A DNA stretch of 64,000 nt, taken from contig JAPEHQ010000025.1 of NCBI GenBank assembly GCA_027405735.1, forward strand, positions 575,924-639,923, read 5' to 3'. Positions 48,771 through 59,591 of this stretch are shown here, piece after piece. The stretch is from Mucor racemosus. Its lineage: Eukaryota; Mucoromycota; Mucoromycetes; Mucorales; Mucoraceae. Position 1 is the first letter of the stretch, and every line of letters begins with the position of its first letter. A model generated the notes under the pieces. The model was not told the DNA's origin and searched no databases. It saw nothing but the letters and a program-made list of their open reading frames with translations. Position numbers and translations under genes: made by a program.

Positions 48771-49239
48771 TGTGGATTACATCCATTTAGATCTCCATTT
48801 CATCTGGTGTCTAACTTGAATTACCGCTGGGATAAATCAGGAATCACTTTGATTTGACATGTCTGATTGATACAGCAAGTAATCTTATAACCGAGATGTG
48901 GATCCTAGCAAATTATAATTATTGACCTGTGATTTACCGAAAGAATGAGCATTTGGATATTGTGTGGATACATTAGAATCATGCTTCTATGATTCAATAG
49001 TAGCATGATGATAGACGCATGAAATATGACCTTGCTTTACTTGCATGTTGAACATCATGGTTTGACAAATGTTCTAAATTGGTAATTTGATTAGAAATTA
49101 TGTATAAATAGAAGAACATCTTCCTTTCAAAGAAGAGTCAATTAAGTTCTACTTGATAATAAAAACCTAACGTTATCTAGTCGAATTACTATTGTTTTTT
49201 TATACTTTTTTTTCCGTGCATATCTCCACCTGTTCCACA
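48771..49239 (+). mobile_element. Solo LTR, family L2, plus orientation
   Basis: 469 bp with TGTGGATTAC...TGTTCCACA ends and an exact 5-bp duplication TACTC (48766-48770 and 49240-49244). Homologous in reverse complement to 10171-10602. It also holds a middle block (about 48930-49080, with GTAGCATGATGATA and ACATCATGGTTTGAC) that is shared with the Ty3 LTR at 2541 but partly missing from the other solo copy. TATAAATAG at about 49101 is the likely promoter element. Confidence 0.9.
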
Positions 49240-49244
49240 TACTC

Positions 49245-49899
49245 AATTATTCTAAAATGTTCCAATCTGGGGCATCGAGGTAAATATGCCTTGCGTTGTT
49301 TCACTTTTTGATCAATATATGGATATCCACATGTTTGGTTTCTCCTCTGATGTGGATTGTATTTTGTTAACCATTAGTTATATAAAAAAATGTTGGCAGA
49401 GATGCGCTTTATTAGGATGAATAGATCACTGTTATTATCATAACTGTTATTAATATATCCTAGTGTGATGAAAGGTTTATACTGTAGAAGAATATTTCCA
49501 AAAGAGATGATGGTTTGATGAAATAGTTACAATGAAGAACTTTTTTATTTCGAAAGATTCTGAGAGTTTATGGATACATACAATCTTATTTATAGAAAGA
49601 ATAATAATAAAGACTAGTAAAATTTATCATGAAGAACGTAGGCTTTATTACTAGAAAAACTAATGGTAAAAAAAAGAACCAAGAGCTTCTAGGTCTTGAT
49701 TTAAAAGACTATTTATAAGAATTACATTTCAATATGAGTTAAAAATGGAATTGGCTTCAAAATTGGCTTCAAAATTGGCTGTTTAATATCATCAAAAACC
49801 GACAGGTTCTTTGGTACTGCGGGGAGAGGGGTTTTAGGCGTGCGAGGAGGATTTCAGTTACCTGGAATAGCTTCTTGTTTAGAAATTAAGTTCTCACCC
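49245..49899. other. No gene recognised
   Basis: AT-rich. Contains the short direct repeat AAAATTGGCTT (about 49760-49785). Confidence 0.4.
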
Positions 49900-50376
49900 T
49901 GTTGATCATCCACCGGTTGTTTTCCTAACTTTTTCTTGTCTTGTTGACTAACCAAATAATTGCCATATTTGTTGCTCGTTGTGATACAATTGTCTCGGAA
50001 ACATAGGAGTTCCACAGCTAAATCCATATATCGTACAAAGTTTCAAATAATTTAGTAATATTGTGATCATTAAATTTCGTTGTGATATAACGCTCGCGTT
50101 CTTTAAGAGATGTATTCACCATAAACACTCGCAGACCACATATTTGCAACGAATCAACGAAATTTATACAAACACCATCCATCAGATATCTGTCAATAAT
50201 CGTCTTGTTTTCAATTCAAAGTTTGCATCTATTAGCAACAAAATTGGTATTACCAGATCTTCCTCGACGGCCTCCATAAATGCTATGTCATTTTCTGTGA
50301 TGTAACGTTGTTGTATCTTATCATGTAGGATTTTTGGTTCAACCTTGAAAGTAGTATCGGAAATAGTGTCATTCAT
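49900..50376 (-). pseudogene. Unrecognised gene relic with frameshift and stop
   Basis: Minus strand. The first frame (from 50376) reads MNDTISDTTFKVEPKILHD to ELKTRRLLTDI and stops. A second frame continues without a gap from about 50205 (TIIDRYLMDGVCINFVDSL, RVFMVNTSLKERERY, LFETLYDIW), ends in a stop, and is followed by NSYVSETIVSQRATNMAII. The two frames together look like one protein broken by a frameshift near 50205 and a stop near 50030. The family is not recognised. Confidence 0.45.
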
Positions 50377-50393
50377 AGTCCGGTGAGTATTAC

Positions 50394-50580
50394 TAGGGTT
50401 GCAAAATAACCGAGCCCAACAAGCGAACGCAAGCAGTTTCAGCAAGCATTTGCCGAGTCTAAAATATTTAAAAGGTATTCAAGCAAGCGACCAAGCAAGC
50501 ACGCCTATTTCAATTTGAAACATTTCAAGCAAGCATACGAGCAAGCTTTCAATGTTTTCATCGAGCACCAAGTAGGACAT
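50394..50580. mobile_element. Possible truncated hAT-type element rich in AGCAAGC repeats
   Basis: Starts TAGGGTTGCAAAATAACCG, a hAT-like terminus, and then has repeated CAAGCAAGC / GAGCAAGC motifs as subterminal repeats. No right terminus or target duplication was found, and the sequence runs into satellite, so it is probably truncated. Confidence 0.4.
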
Positions 50581-50599
50581 TGCTAAAAAAAAATAATTT

Positions 50600-53010
50600 C
50601 GTAAATGATACCTGTACTCATCTTTTCGTAAATGACTACCTATTGGTACTCCCCGATCTGAAAACATACTCCTGTACTCATCTAATCGTAAATGACCCTC
50701 CATTTATGTACCCCGACCTGTACCCAACCTGTACTCATCTTTTCGTAAATGACTAGCTATTGTTACTCCCCGATTTGAAAACATACTCCTAAAACATACT
50801 CCTAAAAAAATAGCGTACGCTATTTTTTAATTTCTCGATATTATGAGTATTGAAATTGATTTTTAAAACTTTAGAGGGCTATCTTGTATGAACATGCACC
50901 TACTTTTGAAAAGATTAGTTTTTTTAAGCATTTTTGCTTGAGAAATGCTCAACAAAGTAAAACATACTCCCAAGAATTAATCATTTCAGATACCGTTGTC
51001 CAACATGCTCCTCAAAATACAGCGTGCTGTATTTTTTAATTTCTCGGTTCTATGAATATTGAAATTAATTTTTAAAGTGTTAAAGTGCTGTCTGATATGA
51101 ACATGCACCTATATTTGAAAGGATTGATTTTTATAAGCATCTTTGCTTGAGAAATGCTCACCAAAGTAAAACATACTCCCAAGATTAAGTCATTTCAGAT
51201 ACCGTTGTCCAACATACTCCTCAAAATATAGCGTGCTGTATTTTTTAATTTCTCGGTACTATGAGTATTGAAATTAATTTTTAAAACTTTAAAAAGCTGT
51301 CTGATATGAACATGCACCTGCACTCAAAAAGATTAGTTTTTTTAAGAATTTTTGCTTGAGAAATGCTCAACAAAGTAAAATATACTCCCAAGATTGAGCC
51401 ATTTCAGATACCGTTGTCCAACATGCTCCTGTACTCATCTTTTCGTAAATGACTAGCTATTGTTACTCCCCGATTTGAAAACATACTCCTAAAAAAATAG
51501 CGTACGCTATTTTTTAATTTCTCGATATTATGAGTATTGAAATTGATTTTTAAAACTTTAGAGGGCTATCTTGTATGAACATGCACCTACTTTTGAAAAG
51601 ATTAGTTTTTTTAAGCATTTTTGCTTGAGAAATGCTCAACAAAGTAAAACATACTCCCAAGAATTAATCATTTCAGATACCGTTGTCCAACATGCTCCTC
51701 AAAATACAGCGTGCTGTATTTTTTAATTTCTCGGTTCTATGAATATTGAAATTAATTTTTAAAGTGTTAAAGTGCTGTCTGATATGAACATGCACCTATA
51801 TTTGAAAGGATTAGTTTTTTTAAGCATCTTTGCTTGAGAAATGCTCACCAAAGTAAAACATACTCCCAAGATTAAGTCATTTCAGATACCGTTGTCCAAC
51901 ATGCTCCTCAAAATACAGCGTGCTGTATTTTTTAATTTCTCGGTTCTATGAATATTGAAATTAATTTTTAAAGTGTTAAAGTGCTGTCTGATATGAACAT
52001 GCACCTATATTTGAAAGGATTAGTTTTTTTAAGCATCTTTGCTTCAGAAATGCTCAACAAAGTAAAACATACTCCCAAGATTGAGTCATTTCAGGTACCG
52101 TTGTCCCACATACTCCTCATAAAAAGACATGCTCCTCAAAATACAGTGTACTCTATTTTTTAATTTCTAGGTACTATGAGTATTGAAGTTGATTTTTAAA
52201 ACTTTAAAGTGCTGTCTGGTATGAACATGCACCTATATTTGAAAGGATTGATTTTTATAAGCATCTTTGCTCGAGAAATGCCCACCAAAGCAAAACATAC
52301 TCCCAAAAATTAGTCATTTCAGATACCGTTGTCCAACATACTCCTCAAAATATAGCGTGCTGTATTTTTTAATTTCTCGGTACTATGAGTATTGAAATTA
52401 ATTTTTAAAACTTTAAAAAGCTGTCTGATATGAACATGCACCTACACTCAAAAAGATTAGTTTTTTTAAGAATTTTTGCTTGAGAAATGCTCAACAAAGT
52501 AAAATATACTCCCAAGATTGAGCCATTTCAGATACCGTTGTCCAACATACTCCTCAAAATACAGCGTGCTGTATTTTTTAATTTCTCGGTACTATGAATA
52601 TTGAAATTAATTTTTAAAACTTTAAAGTGCTGGCTGGTATGAACATGCACCTATATTTGAAAGGATTAGTTTTTATAAGCATCTTTGCTTGAGAAATGCT
52701 CACCAAAGTAAAACATACTCCCAAAAATTAGTCATTTCAGATACCGTTGTCGAACATACTCTTCGAAAAATAGCGTACGCTATGTTTTAATTTCTCAGTT
52801 CTATGAGTATTGCAAATAATTTTTGAAACTTTAAAGGGCTATCTAGTATTAACACGCACCTATTTTTGAAAGGATTAGGTTTTATAAGCATTTTTGCGTG
52901 AGAAATGCTCACCAAGGTAAAACATACTCCCAAAAATCAATCATTTCAGGTACCGTTGTCTCACATACTTCTCATAAAAAGGCATGCTCTTCTATTTTTT
53001 ATTTGTAGCG
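50600..53010. repeat. 209-bp subtelomeric satellite, array 1 (about 10 units)
   Basis: Head-to-tail repeat. The landmark CATTTCAG(A/G)TACCGTTGTC recurs at about 50982, 51191, 51400, 51669, 51878, 52087, 52315, 52524, 52733 and 52942. Spacing is 209 bp except two longer steps (269 and 228 bp), where extra CATACTCCT-type sequence is inserted. Each unit has a palindrome of the form AAAATA...GCGT...TATTTT, a block ending in GAACATGCACCTA, and TTTGCTTGAGAAATGCTCA. Short open frames inside are coincidental. The array ends directly upstream of gene U copy 1. Confidence 0.92.
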
Positions 53011-53126
53011 TTTTCTTTTTCTGATATTTCTTTTTAAATATTAAAATACGCACTTCAACTCTAGTAAGGATCGATATATATATTATAAAGATATTACATA
53101 TTAACCGACAACATATACTTTAGATT

Positions 53127-54053
53127 ATGGAATCATACAGAAGAATTTTTGCTAAATTACGCGAAAAAGTAGAGGATGATCCGTTCTATAATCATGAAAA
53201 CGAGGTGGAGCTCGCGTTTCAAATAATATCAGCGTTTGAAGCAATTTCTACGTGTAAGTCTGGCATATGTTTTTTATATGAATTGAACTAAAATGGCATT
53301 AATCTACTAGATACTGTAGGAATACAGTTAAAAAATGATATTGTTGACGCATTTAGAGAGATACAAAATGATATGAACAAAGAAGCTACTTCAGTTATTA
53401 GTATCGAAGAAAGTGATGAAGATGTCTTTGAAATTCCAGAACTTGCAATGATGAGACCAATACAAGGGATGGAAGAGGATGAAGAGCAAAGTATAGTTGA
53501 AGATGATGGCAACGATATCATTGTAACTCATGAACGAACATTCAAAAGACCTAGAAAAAGAGTTCAAAATAAAAATAAAAAGCAACATATCAACATGGGC
53601 TGGATTAAAAACAGACTATCAAATCATGCATATGAAAGTAAGCATATATAACATTGCTCAACTCTACATGTGTCTCATCCACAATTCTATTTAGACTTTC
53701 ATTTGTTTTTTGGAGATGAGGAGAAATTAAGAAAAGTCGTAAAGGAAAGGTTTACTTTAATCCTTCAAGCCAGTAATAGCTTAGAAAATAGAGATGTTGC
53801 TAATATAGTGGATCTTCAAGGAATACCCATTGATTTGCAGGATGCAATTGTTTGCTATTTGGATGCCACAACTAAAAAGACTACCGAAAATTTTAGAGCA
53901 TACAGCATTGCAAAAACAATAGCAGATAAGGTGGATAACGCTAATAGTGGATTCGACACATTAGAGAGTAAAAGAAAGCAGATCAAGCATATTTATGCAA
54001 TATTGAGAAGTACTAAAAATGCATTGCTGCTAAAGAAATACATAGCAACTTAA
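53127..54053 (+). CDS. Subtelomeric gene U, copy 1, first reading frame
   Basis: Not recognised. Exons 53127-53253, 53311-53637 and 53695-54053 join in frame to 270 residues. It starts MESYRRIFAKLREKVEDDPF, followed by an acidic Glu/Asp-rich region (EESDEDVFEIPELAMMRP), a basic nuclear-localisation-like stretch (KRPRKRVQNKNKKQ), then HINMGWIKNRLSNHAYE and an alpha-helical region ending LLLKKYIAT. Both introns (57 nt) have GT-AG borders. A second copy at 57753 keeps the same exon layout, and differences between copies preserve the frame, which argues for a real protein. A second frame (54064-54397) overlaps its end at +1. It follows the satellite array directly. Confidence 0.7.
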
Positions 54054-54063
54054 CACTATTGAT

Positions 54064-54397
54064 ATGATAGAATCTTTCAAAACCCCAGGTGAAGGAACTA
54101 ATTTTGGTCTGCATTGCAAAAAGTGTAAGATACTGGCTGATAGAGTGGGATTGTTTGCTTTGGTAATTCCAGAAGTGTTTTCAAAAGATTTTATTTTAAA
54201 GGTAACGAAGGGTGTATGGATTTATGATGATGGAATGAGATATACGAGCACTCATTATTTTGTTTTCTCTTTTTTATAAGAATGTCAACGAGGAAAATGT
54301 AGAGAACATCTATAATGTAACAGAAAGTCAATTAGCTGATAAGCTAATGGATGCTGCAATTGTAGATGGTATATATGTTATAGAAGGAGAAGAATAA
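54064..54397 (+). CDS. Gene U, copy 1, second reading frame
   Basis: Two exons, 54064-54201 and 54281-54397 (intron 79 nt), give 84 residues: MIESFKTPGEGTNFGLHCKKC through a CX2C pair, FALVIPEVFSKDFILK, then ENVENIYNVTESQLADKLM to a Glu-rich end. The frame is already open from about 54046, so it overlaps the end of the first frame by a few bases in the +1 phase. It may be the C-terminal part of one protein (through a frameshift event or an old mutation) or a separate small gene. CHCKKC-like cysteines hint at metal binding. Not recognised. Confidence 0.55.
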
Positions 54398-54589
54398 AAT
54401 AAACAATATGTAAAGTAGTGGTATACTGCTGGGTGATGATGATTGAAATACGTTTTTGTTTGATGGATTTTAAAAGGATAGAAGAGGAATTGCTGGATGA
54501 TATTATACTTGAGAATCATTTATTACATTAGCTGTTGTAGTAGGAAACAATTTATTTATTGATGTTAGAATATAGTTTGATGGTTTCGT
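54398..54589. other. Short spacer between convergent gene U and helicase
   Basis: Shared with 59183-59377 in the second module, nearly identical. Presumably holds both 3' ends. Confidence 0.5.
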
Positions 54590-56704
54590 TTAAATTTCTT
54601 TGAGGTAAAAATACTTGAACAAAAAGCCAACAAGGACAAGATAGTTATATATGACATACTTTGAGTTCTTTGAAAAGAGCCATTCATCAAATAAATTGTC
54701 GTTGGTAGGACAATCAACACTGAAGTTATGGAAAATAGGATTATTACTGTTGCGAAAGTACCACCAGCAAACAATTATATATTTATCCTTGAGATACCGA
54801 ACGTTGCAGTTCCTAATAGTACTGTTTGTATGGAGAGCAATGCCTTCAATACTTTCATTTGGCATAAGACAACCATAGCATATTTCATATGGTGCGAAGT
54901 ATTTACGTAAACTGATGGTTTTTTTTTTTTTTGCTGATTAGATAAAACACTATTAATATCAATCTGAATTGAATTACTTACTTCTTTTTATATTTGCATT
55001 CTCTTGAGCCACAACCTGAATGAAAGCATTGTAAACAGAGGCTGTCATTTTGAATAATAGGGCAATGAGGCAATGCATGTTGATTATTTTCAATTGAAAC
55101 ACTGTCGCTTTCCAACGATTTGTTAAAAAAGCAAAGAGAACAAATGTCAAAGGCAAATTGGCTGTTATAGTCTTGCAATGCAATTAATAACGCCTTTTTT
55201 TCTATCAAATTAGCATTAATAGCAATAGTTTTTCTTGTAATTGATACAGAAATAGAATTTGAAAATTGCAGTGACTCTAAAAAGTGGGATTCCCTGTTGT
55301 TTGATGGTACAGTTAATACAGAAAGACTTGGATTTTCTCTATCGTGTTATTATTATCAGTATCTTCAAATGTGAAATTTTGTGGTTGTATCTTACTTTTG
55401 CTTATAGCATACATCACATAGCTCATTTGAGAGGTCACTGAAACAACTAATTGCTTCCTGATCAACAAGAGAATTGAGACCAAATCGTCTGCACTGTTTG
55501 TCATTCTATCGAGAATAGTTAGTAAAAGTTGATTTAATGCAATTTGATTCATATATATACATACTTTGAGAACATTCAAGTATCTTTTTAGCTGGTCTTG
55601 AGCAATGGAAAATTGCAAACTATTGTCATTACTAGGACGATAGCTGCCAAGTTTATCCAAATCTCTTTGGTTGGTAAAAGTGATGTAATAGGCCTTCTGG
55701 CCATCTCTACCAGCTCTTCCACCCATTTGAATGGCCTCTGGGCCACTATAGCTAGCACCAGCTTGAATTACAAATCGAACATTGCTCTTGTCGATTCCCA
55801 TACCAAAGCTGGAAGTTGCAACAACGATAGGAGCCTTGTCATTCATAAATGCCATTTGGCTATTTTCCTTTTGCATCTGATTCATTTTGGCATGATAGCC
55901 AACAGCTTGAATAGTGTCTGAGAATTCATTGATTTTTTTTACAAGTTCATCAACTTGGTCAATATATCTAACATATATAATTGTAGCATGTTTTTGCATG
56001 ATGCATTTTGATTTCAAAAGATTCAAGACAGCTAAATTAATGTCTTTTTCAAAATGGCACGTATAACTCAAATTTGGTCTATTACATGATTTTCGGATAA
56101 CATTAATATTACCAAACATTTTGGACAACTCTTGCTCCAAATATACCGGGACAGTCGCCGACAGAAGAGTCCACGGAACTGACGCATAACGTCTGAATTG
56201 GGCCAAGTTGTTGAATTCTGTTCTGAAGGACCCCCAAGTGATACAAAGGTGAGCTTCATCCAGAACTATTCGAGCTATCTCATTTTTTTTATGCTTAACA
56301 TCTAAAAAAGCCAGAAGACTTAAATCAGTACAATGCTCTACAGCAAGAAACAAAATATCAGCGTTTTCGTCGGTATTATCAGCTCCTAGTTTATTGGGAA
56401 TAATATTAAGTGAGTTTTTATGATCTAATATTGATGTGAATGATAAGCTACCTTTCCAAGTTGTGTAAGTAATATTTGACATGTTGCATCTGTTTTTCAA
56501 ATCAAAAGTCAAAGCTACCAAAGGAACAATAACAATTGTCATCATACTTTGGCTCACATGTTTTTTTTCAATAAACACAGGTAGCAAAAAGACAAGCGTT
56601 TTTCCAGCACCAGTTGGGAGGACTACCAACAGATCTTTCTTCGCATTCAATACCGCATTTACTGCGCTTGCTTGTTCCGAGCATGAGAACTTTGCTTCAG
56701 GATC
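54590..56704 (-). pseudogene. RecQ-family DEAH helicase, telomere-linked type, 5'-truncated and frameshifted
   Basis: Minus strand. The main frame enters through an acceptor (ACAG at 56708-56705) with DPEAKFSCSEQASAVNAVL and runs to 55313. Motif I is PTGAGKT, motif II LDEAH, motif III LLSATVP, motif VI QMGGRAGRDG. After a one-base shift near 55340, the next frame (SLSVLTVPSNNRESHFLES... CSLCFFNKS, CLQCFHSGCGSRECKYKK) runs to 54982. A final exon 54911-54590 follows across an intron with GTAAGT (KNLRKYFAPYEICYGCLMP to YLKEI). The cysteine-rich tail is as in fungal telomere-linked helicases. Everything N-terminal of the helicase core is missing: 36-bp minisatellite starts about 40 bp upstream. 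Without a start and with a frameshift it is probably not functional, though the core is otherwise intact. Confidence 0.8.
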
Positions 56705-56737
56705 CTGTAACCAGTATTATGTAAATGACTATCCATA

Positions 56738-56948
56738 CCTTCGCCTCGGCGAAGGTAGGCGAAGGTGGGCGAAGGTTTTGAGTTTAAAAATGACTTGTTG
56801 GAGGGCGAAGGTTTTGAGTTTAGAAATGACTTGTTGGAGGGCGAAGGTTTTGAGGTTAAAAATGACTTGTTGGAGGGTGAAGGTTTTGAGTTTAGAAATG
56901 ACTTGTTGGAGGGCGAAGGATTTTGAGTTTAGAAATGACTTGTTGGAG
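56738..56948. repeat. 36-bp minisatellite
   Basis: About five units of GGCGAAGGTTTTGAG... followed by AAATGACTTGTTGGAG, preceded by three short GGCGAAGGT copies. The unit length is a multiple of three, which produces repetitive open frames on both strands; these are not treated as genes. It truncates the helicase gene on its 5' side. Confidence 0.9.
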
Positions 56949-56949
56949 T

Positions 56950-57105
56950 AAAAAAAAAAAAACGAATTGCCGAAGGCAATGAGTAAAGTAAATAATTTTG
57001 AGAAAAAAAAAAAAAAAAAAAAAAAAAAAATGAATAGATAGACAAAAATAAATAGCACCATTAAAATCAGAATCGAAAATCAGGTATATATAATATCTTA
57101 TATTG
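56950..57105. repeat. Subtelomeric unit T, copy 1 (hairpin plus A tract)
   Basis: Contains the hairpin TTGCCGAAGGCAA (56967-56979), then TGAGTAAA, an A tract at about 57003-57030, and GAATAGATAGA...GAAAATCAGGTATATATAATAT. The same order is found at 62780-62930 and, in part, at 62932-63100. Confidence 0.85.
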
Positions 57106-57650
57106 CCTGTACCCATCTTTTCGTAAATGATTACCTATTGTTACTCCTCAAAAAATAGCGTACGCTATTTTTTAATTTCTTGGTACTATGAATATTGAAA
57201 TTAATTTTAAAAACTTTAAAGTGCTGTCTGGTATCAACATGCACCTACATTTGAAAGGATTAGTTTTTTTAAGCATTTTTGCTTGAGATATACTCAACAA
57301 AGTGAAACATACTCCCAAGAATTAGTCATTTCAGGAACCGTTGTCCCACATACTCCTCATAAAAAGACATGCTCTTCAAAAAATAGCGTACGCTATTTTT
57401 TAATTTCTCGGTACTATGAGTATTGAAATTAACTTTTAAAACTTTAAAGTGCTGTCTGGTATGAACATGCACCTATGTATGAATGGATTAGCTTTTTTAA
57501 GCTTCTATGCTTGAGAAATGCCCACCAAAGTGAAACATACTCCCAAGAATTAGTTGTTTCAGGTACCGTTGTCCCACATACTCCTCATAAAAAGACATGC
57601 TCCTCAAAATACAGCGTACGCTATTTTTTTATTTGTAGCTTTTTCTTTTT
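57106..57650. repeat. 209-bp satellite, array 2 (about 2.5 units)
   Basis: Same unit as 50600-53010, with perfect 24-bp palindromes at 57150-57173 and 57378-57401. It leads directly into gene U copy 2, as array 1 leads into copy 1. Confidence 0.9.
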
Positions 57651-57752
57651 CTGATATTTCTTTTTAAATATTAAAATACGCACTTCAACCCTAGTAAGGA
57701 TCGATATATATAAAAGACATTAAATATTAACCTACAACATATGATTTAGATT

Positions 57753-58841
57753 ATGGAATCATACAGAAGAATTTTTGCTAAATTACGCGAAAAAGTAGAG
57801 GATGATCCTTTTTATAATTATGAAAACGAGGTTGAGCTCGCGTTTCAAATAATATCAGCGTTTGAAGCAATTTCTACATGTAAATTTGACATATTTTCTT
57901 TATATGAAGTGAACTAATGTGGCATTGATCTTCTAGATGCTGTAGGAATACAGTTAAAAAATGATATTGTTGACGCATTTGCAGAGATACAAGATGCTGT
58001 GAATAAAGAAGTTACTTTAGCTACTGGTAGAGAACAAAGTATTTTTGAAGACAGTGCTGATGATATCGTTGAAATTCGAGAACTACCAATAAATCGACCA
58101 ATACTAGTGATTGAAGATGACAGTGAGCAAAGTACATGTGGAGATGATGGCAATGAAGGTACTTTAGCTATTGATAGAGAACAAAATATCCTCGAAGAAA
58201 GTGATGACGATATTTTTCAAATTCGAGAACTACCAATGAATAGACAGCTACAAGGGATTGAAAAGAATGGAAAGCAAAGTACAGATGAAGATGATGGCAA
58301 TGATATCATTGCAATGCATGAACAACCATCGAAAAGACGTAGAAAAAGAGATGAAAAGCAAAACAAAAGGCAGCATATCAACATGGGTTGGATTAAAGAC
58401 AGGCTATCGAGGCATGCATATGACAGTAAGCATACTTAAAAGTACTCTGCTATATACGAATCTCACCAGCAATTTCATTTAGACTTTCATTTTTTCTTTG
58501 GAGATGAGGACGAATTAAGAAGAGTCGTAAAGGAAAGGTTTACTTTAATCCTTCAAGCCAGTAATAGCTTAGAAAATAGAGATGTTGCTAATATAGTGGA
58601 TCTTCAAGGAATACCCATTGATTTGCAGGATGCAATTGTTTGCTATTTGGATGCCACAACTAAAAAGACTACCGAAAATTTTAGAGCATACAGCATTGCA
58701 AAAACAATAGCAGATAAGGTGGATAACGCTAATAGTGGATTCGACACATTAGAGAGTAAAAGAAAGCAGATCAAGCATATTTATGCAATATTGAGAAGTA
58801 CTAAAAATGCATTGCTGCTAAAGAAATACATAGCAACTTAA
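57753..58841 (+). CDS. Subtelomeric gene U, copy 2, first reading frame
   Basis: Exons 57753-57879, 57937-58425 and 58483-58841 give 324 residues. Same start (MESYRRIFAKLREK) and end (LLLKKYIAT) as copy 1. Exon 2 is 162 nt longer because an acidic segment of about 54 residues is repeated (REQSIFEDSADDIVEIREL and REQNILEESDDDIFQIREL), preceding a basic stretch KRRRKRDEKQNKR. Substitutions relative to copy 1 in exons 1-3 keep the frame, and the final 800 bp or so of the module look identical to copy 1. Function unknown; an acidic plus basic layout suggests a nuclear protein. Confidence 0.7.
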
Positions 58842-58851
58842 CACTATTGAT

Positions 58852-59182
58852 ATGATAGAATCTTTCAAAACCCCAGGTGAAGGAACTAATTTTGGTCTGC
58901 ATTGCAAAAAGTGTAAGATACTGGCTGATAGAGTGGGATTGTTTGCTTTGGTAATTCCAGAAGTGTTTTCAAAAGATTTTATTTTAAAGGTAACGAAGGG
59001 TGTATGGATTTATGATGATGGAATGAGATATACGAGCACTCATTATTTTGTTTTCTCTTTTTTATAAGAATGTCAACGAGGAAAATGTAGAGAACATCTA
59101 TAATGTAACAGAAAGTCAATTAGCTGATAAGCTAATGGATGCTGCAATTGTAGATGGTATATATATTATAGAAGGAGAATAA
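58852..59182 (+). CDS. Gene U, copy 2, second reading frame
   Basis: Exons 58852-58989 and 59069-59182 encode 83 residues, the same as copy 1 apart from a Val-to-Ile change and the loss of one Glu codon at the end. Again overlaps the first frame at +1. Confidence 0.55.
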
Positions 59183-59591
59183 AATACACAATATGTAAAG
59201 TAGTGGTATACTGCTGGGTGATGATGATTGAAATACGTTTTTGTTTGATGGATTTTAAAAGGATAGAAGAGGAATTGCTGGATGATATTATACTTGAGAA
59301 TCATTTATTACATTAGCTGTTGTAGTAGGAAACAGTTTATTTCTTGATGTTAGAATATAGTTTGATGGTTTAGTTTAAATTTCTTTGAGATAAAAATACT
59401 TGAACAAAAAGCCAACAAGGACAAGATAGTTATATATGACATACTTTGAGTTCTTTGAAAAGAGCCATTCATCAAATAAATCGTTGTTTGTAGGACAATC
59501 AACACTGAAATTATGGGAAATAGGATTATTACTGTTGCGAAAGTATTGATTTAAACTTTTTCTTTAAAAAATAAAACACATATGAAAGTCT
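59183..59591. other. Duplicated spacer, module breakpoint
   Basis: Matches 54398-54769 almost exactly, then diverges at about 59547 just after GTTGCGAAAGTA. In module 1 the sequence continues into the helicase last exon; here it continues into zinc-finger gene Z. Confidence 0.7.

Noticed and set aside
51981..52163. Open frame inside the 209-bp satellite
   Set aside because: Arises from repeat units and is not kept from unit to unit.
56481..57061. Repetitive open frames on both strands at the 36-bp minisatellite
   Set aside because: The unit length is divisible by three, so long frames appear automatically; no start or domain support.
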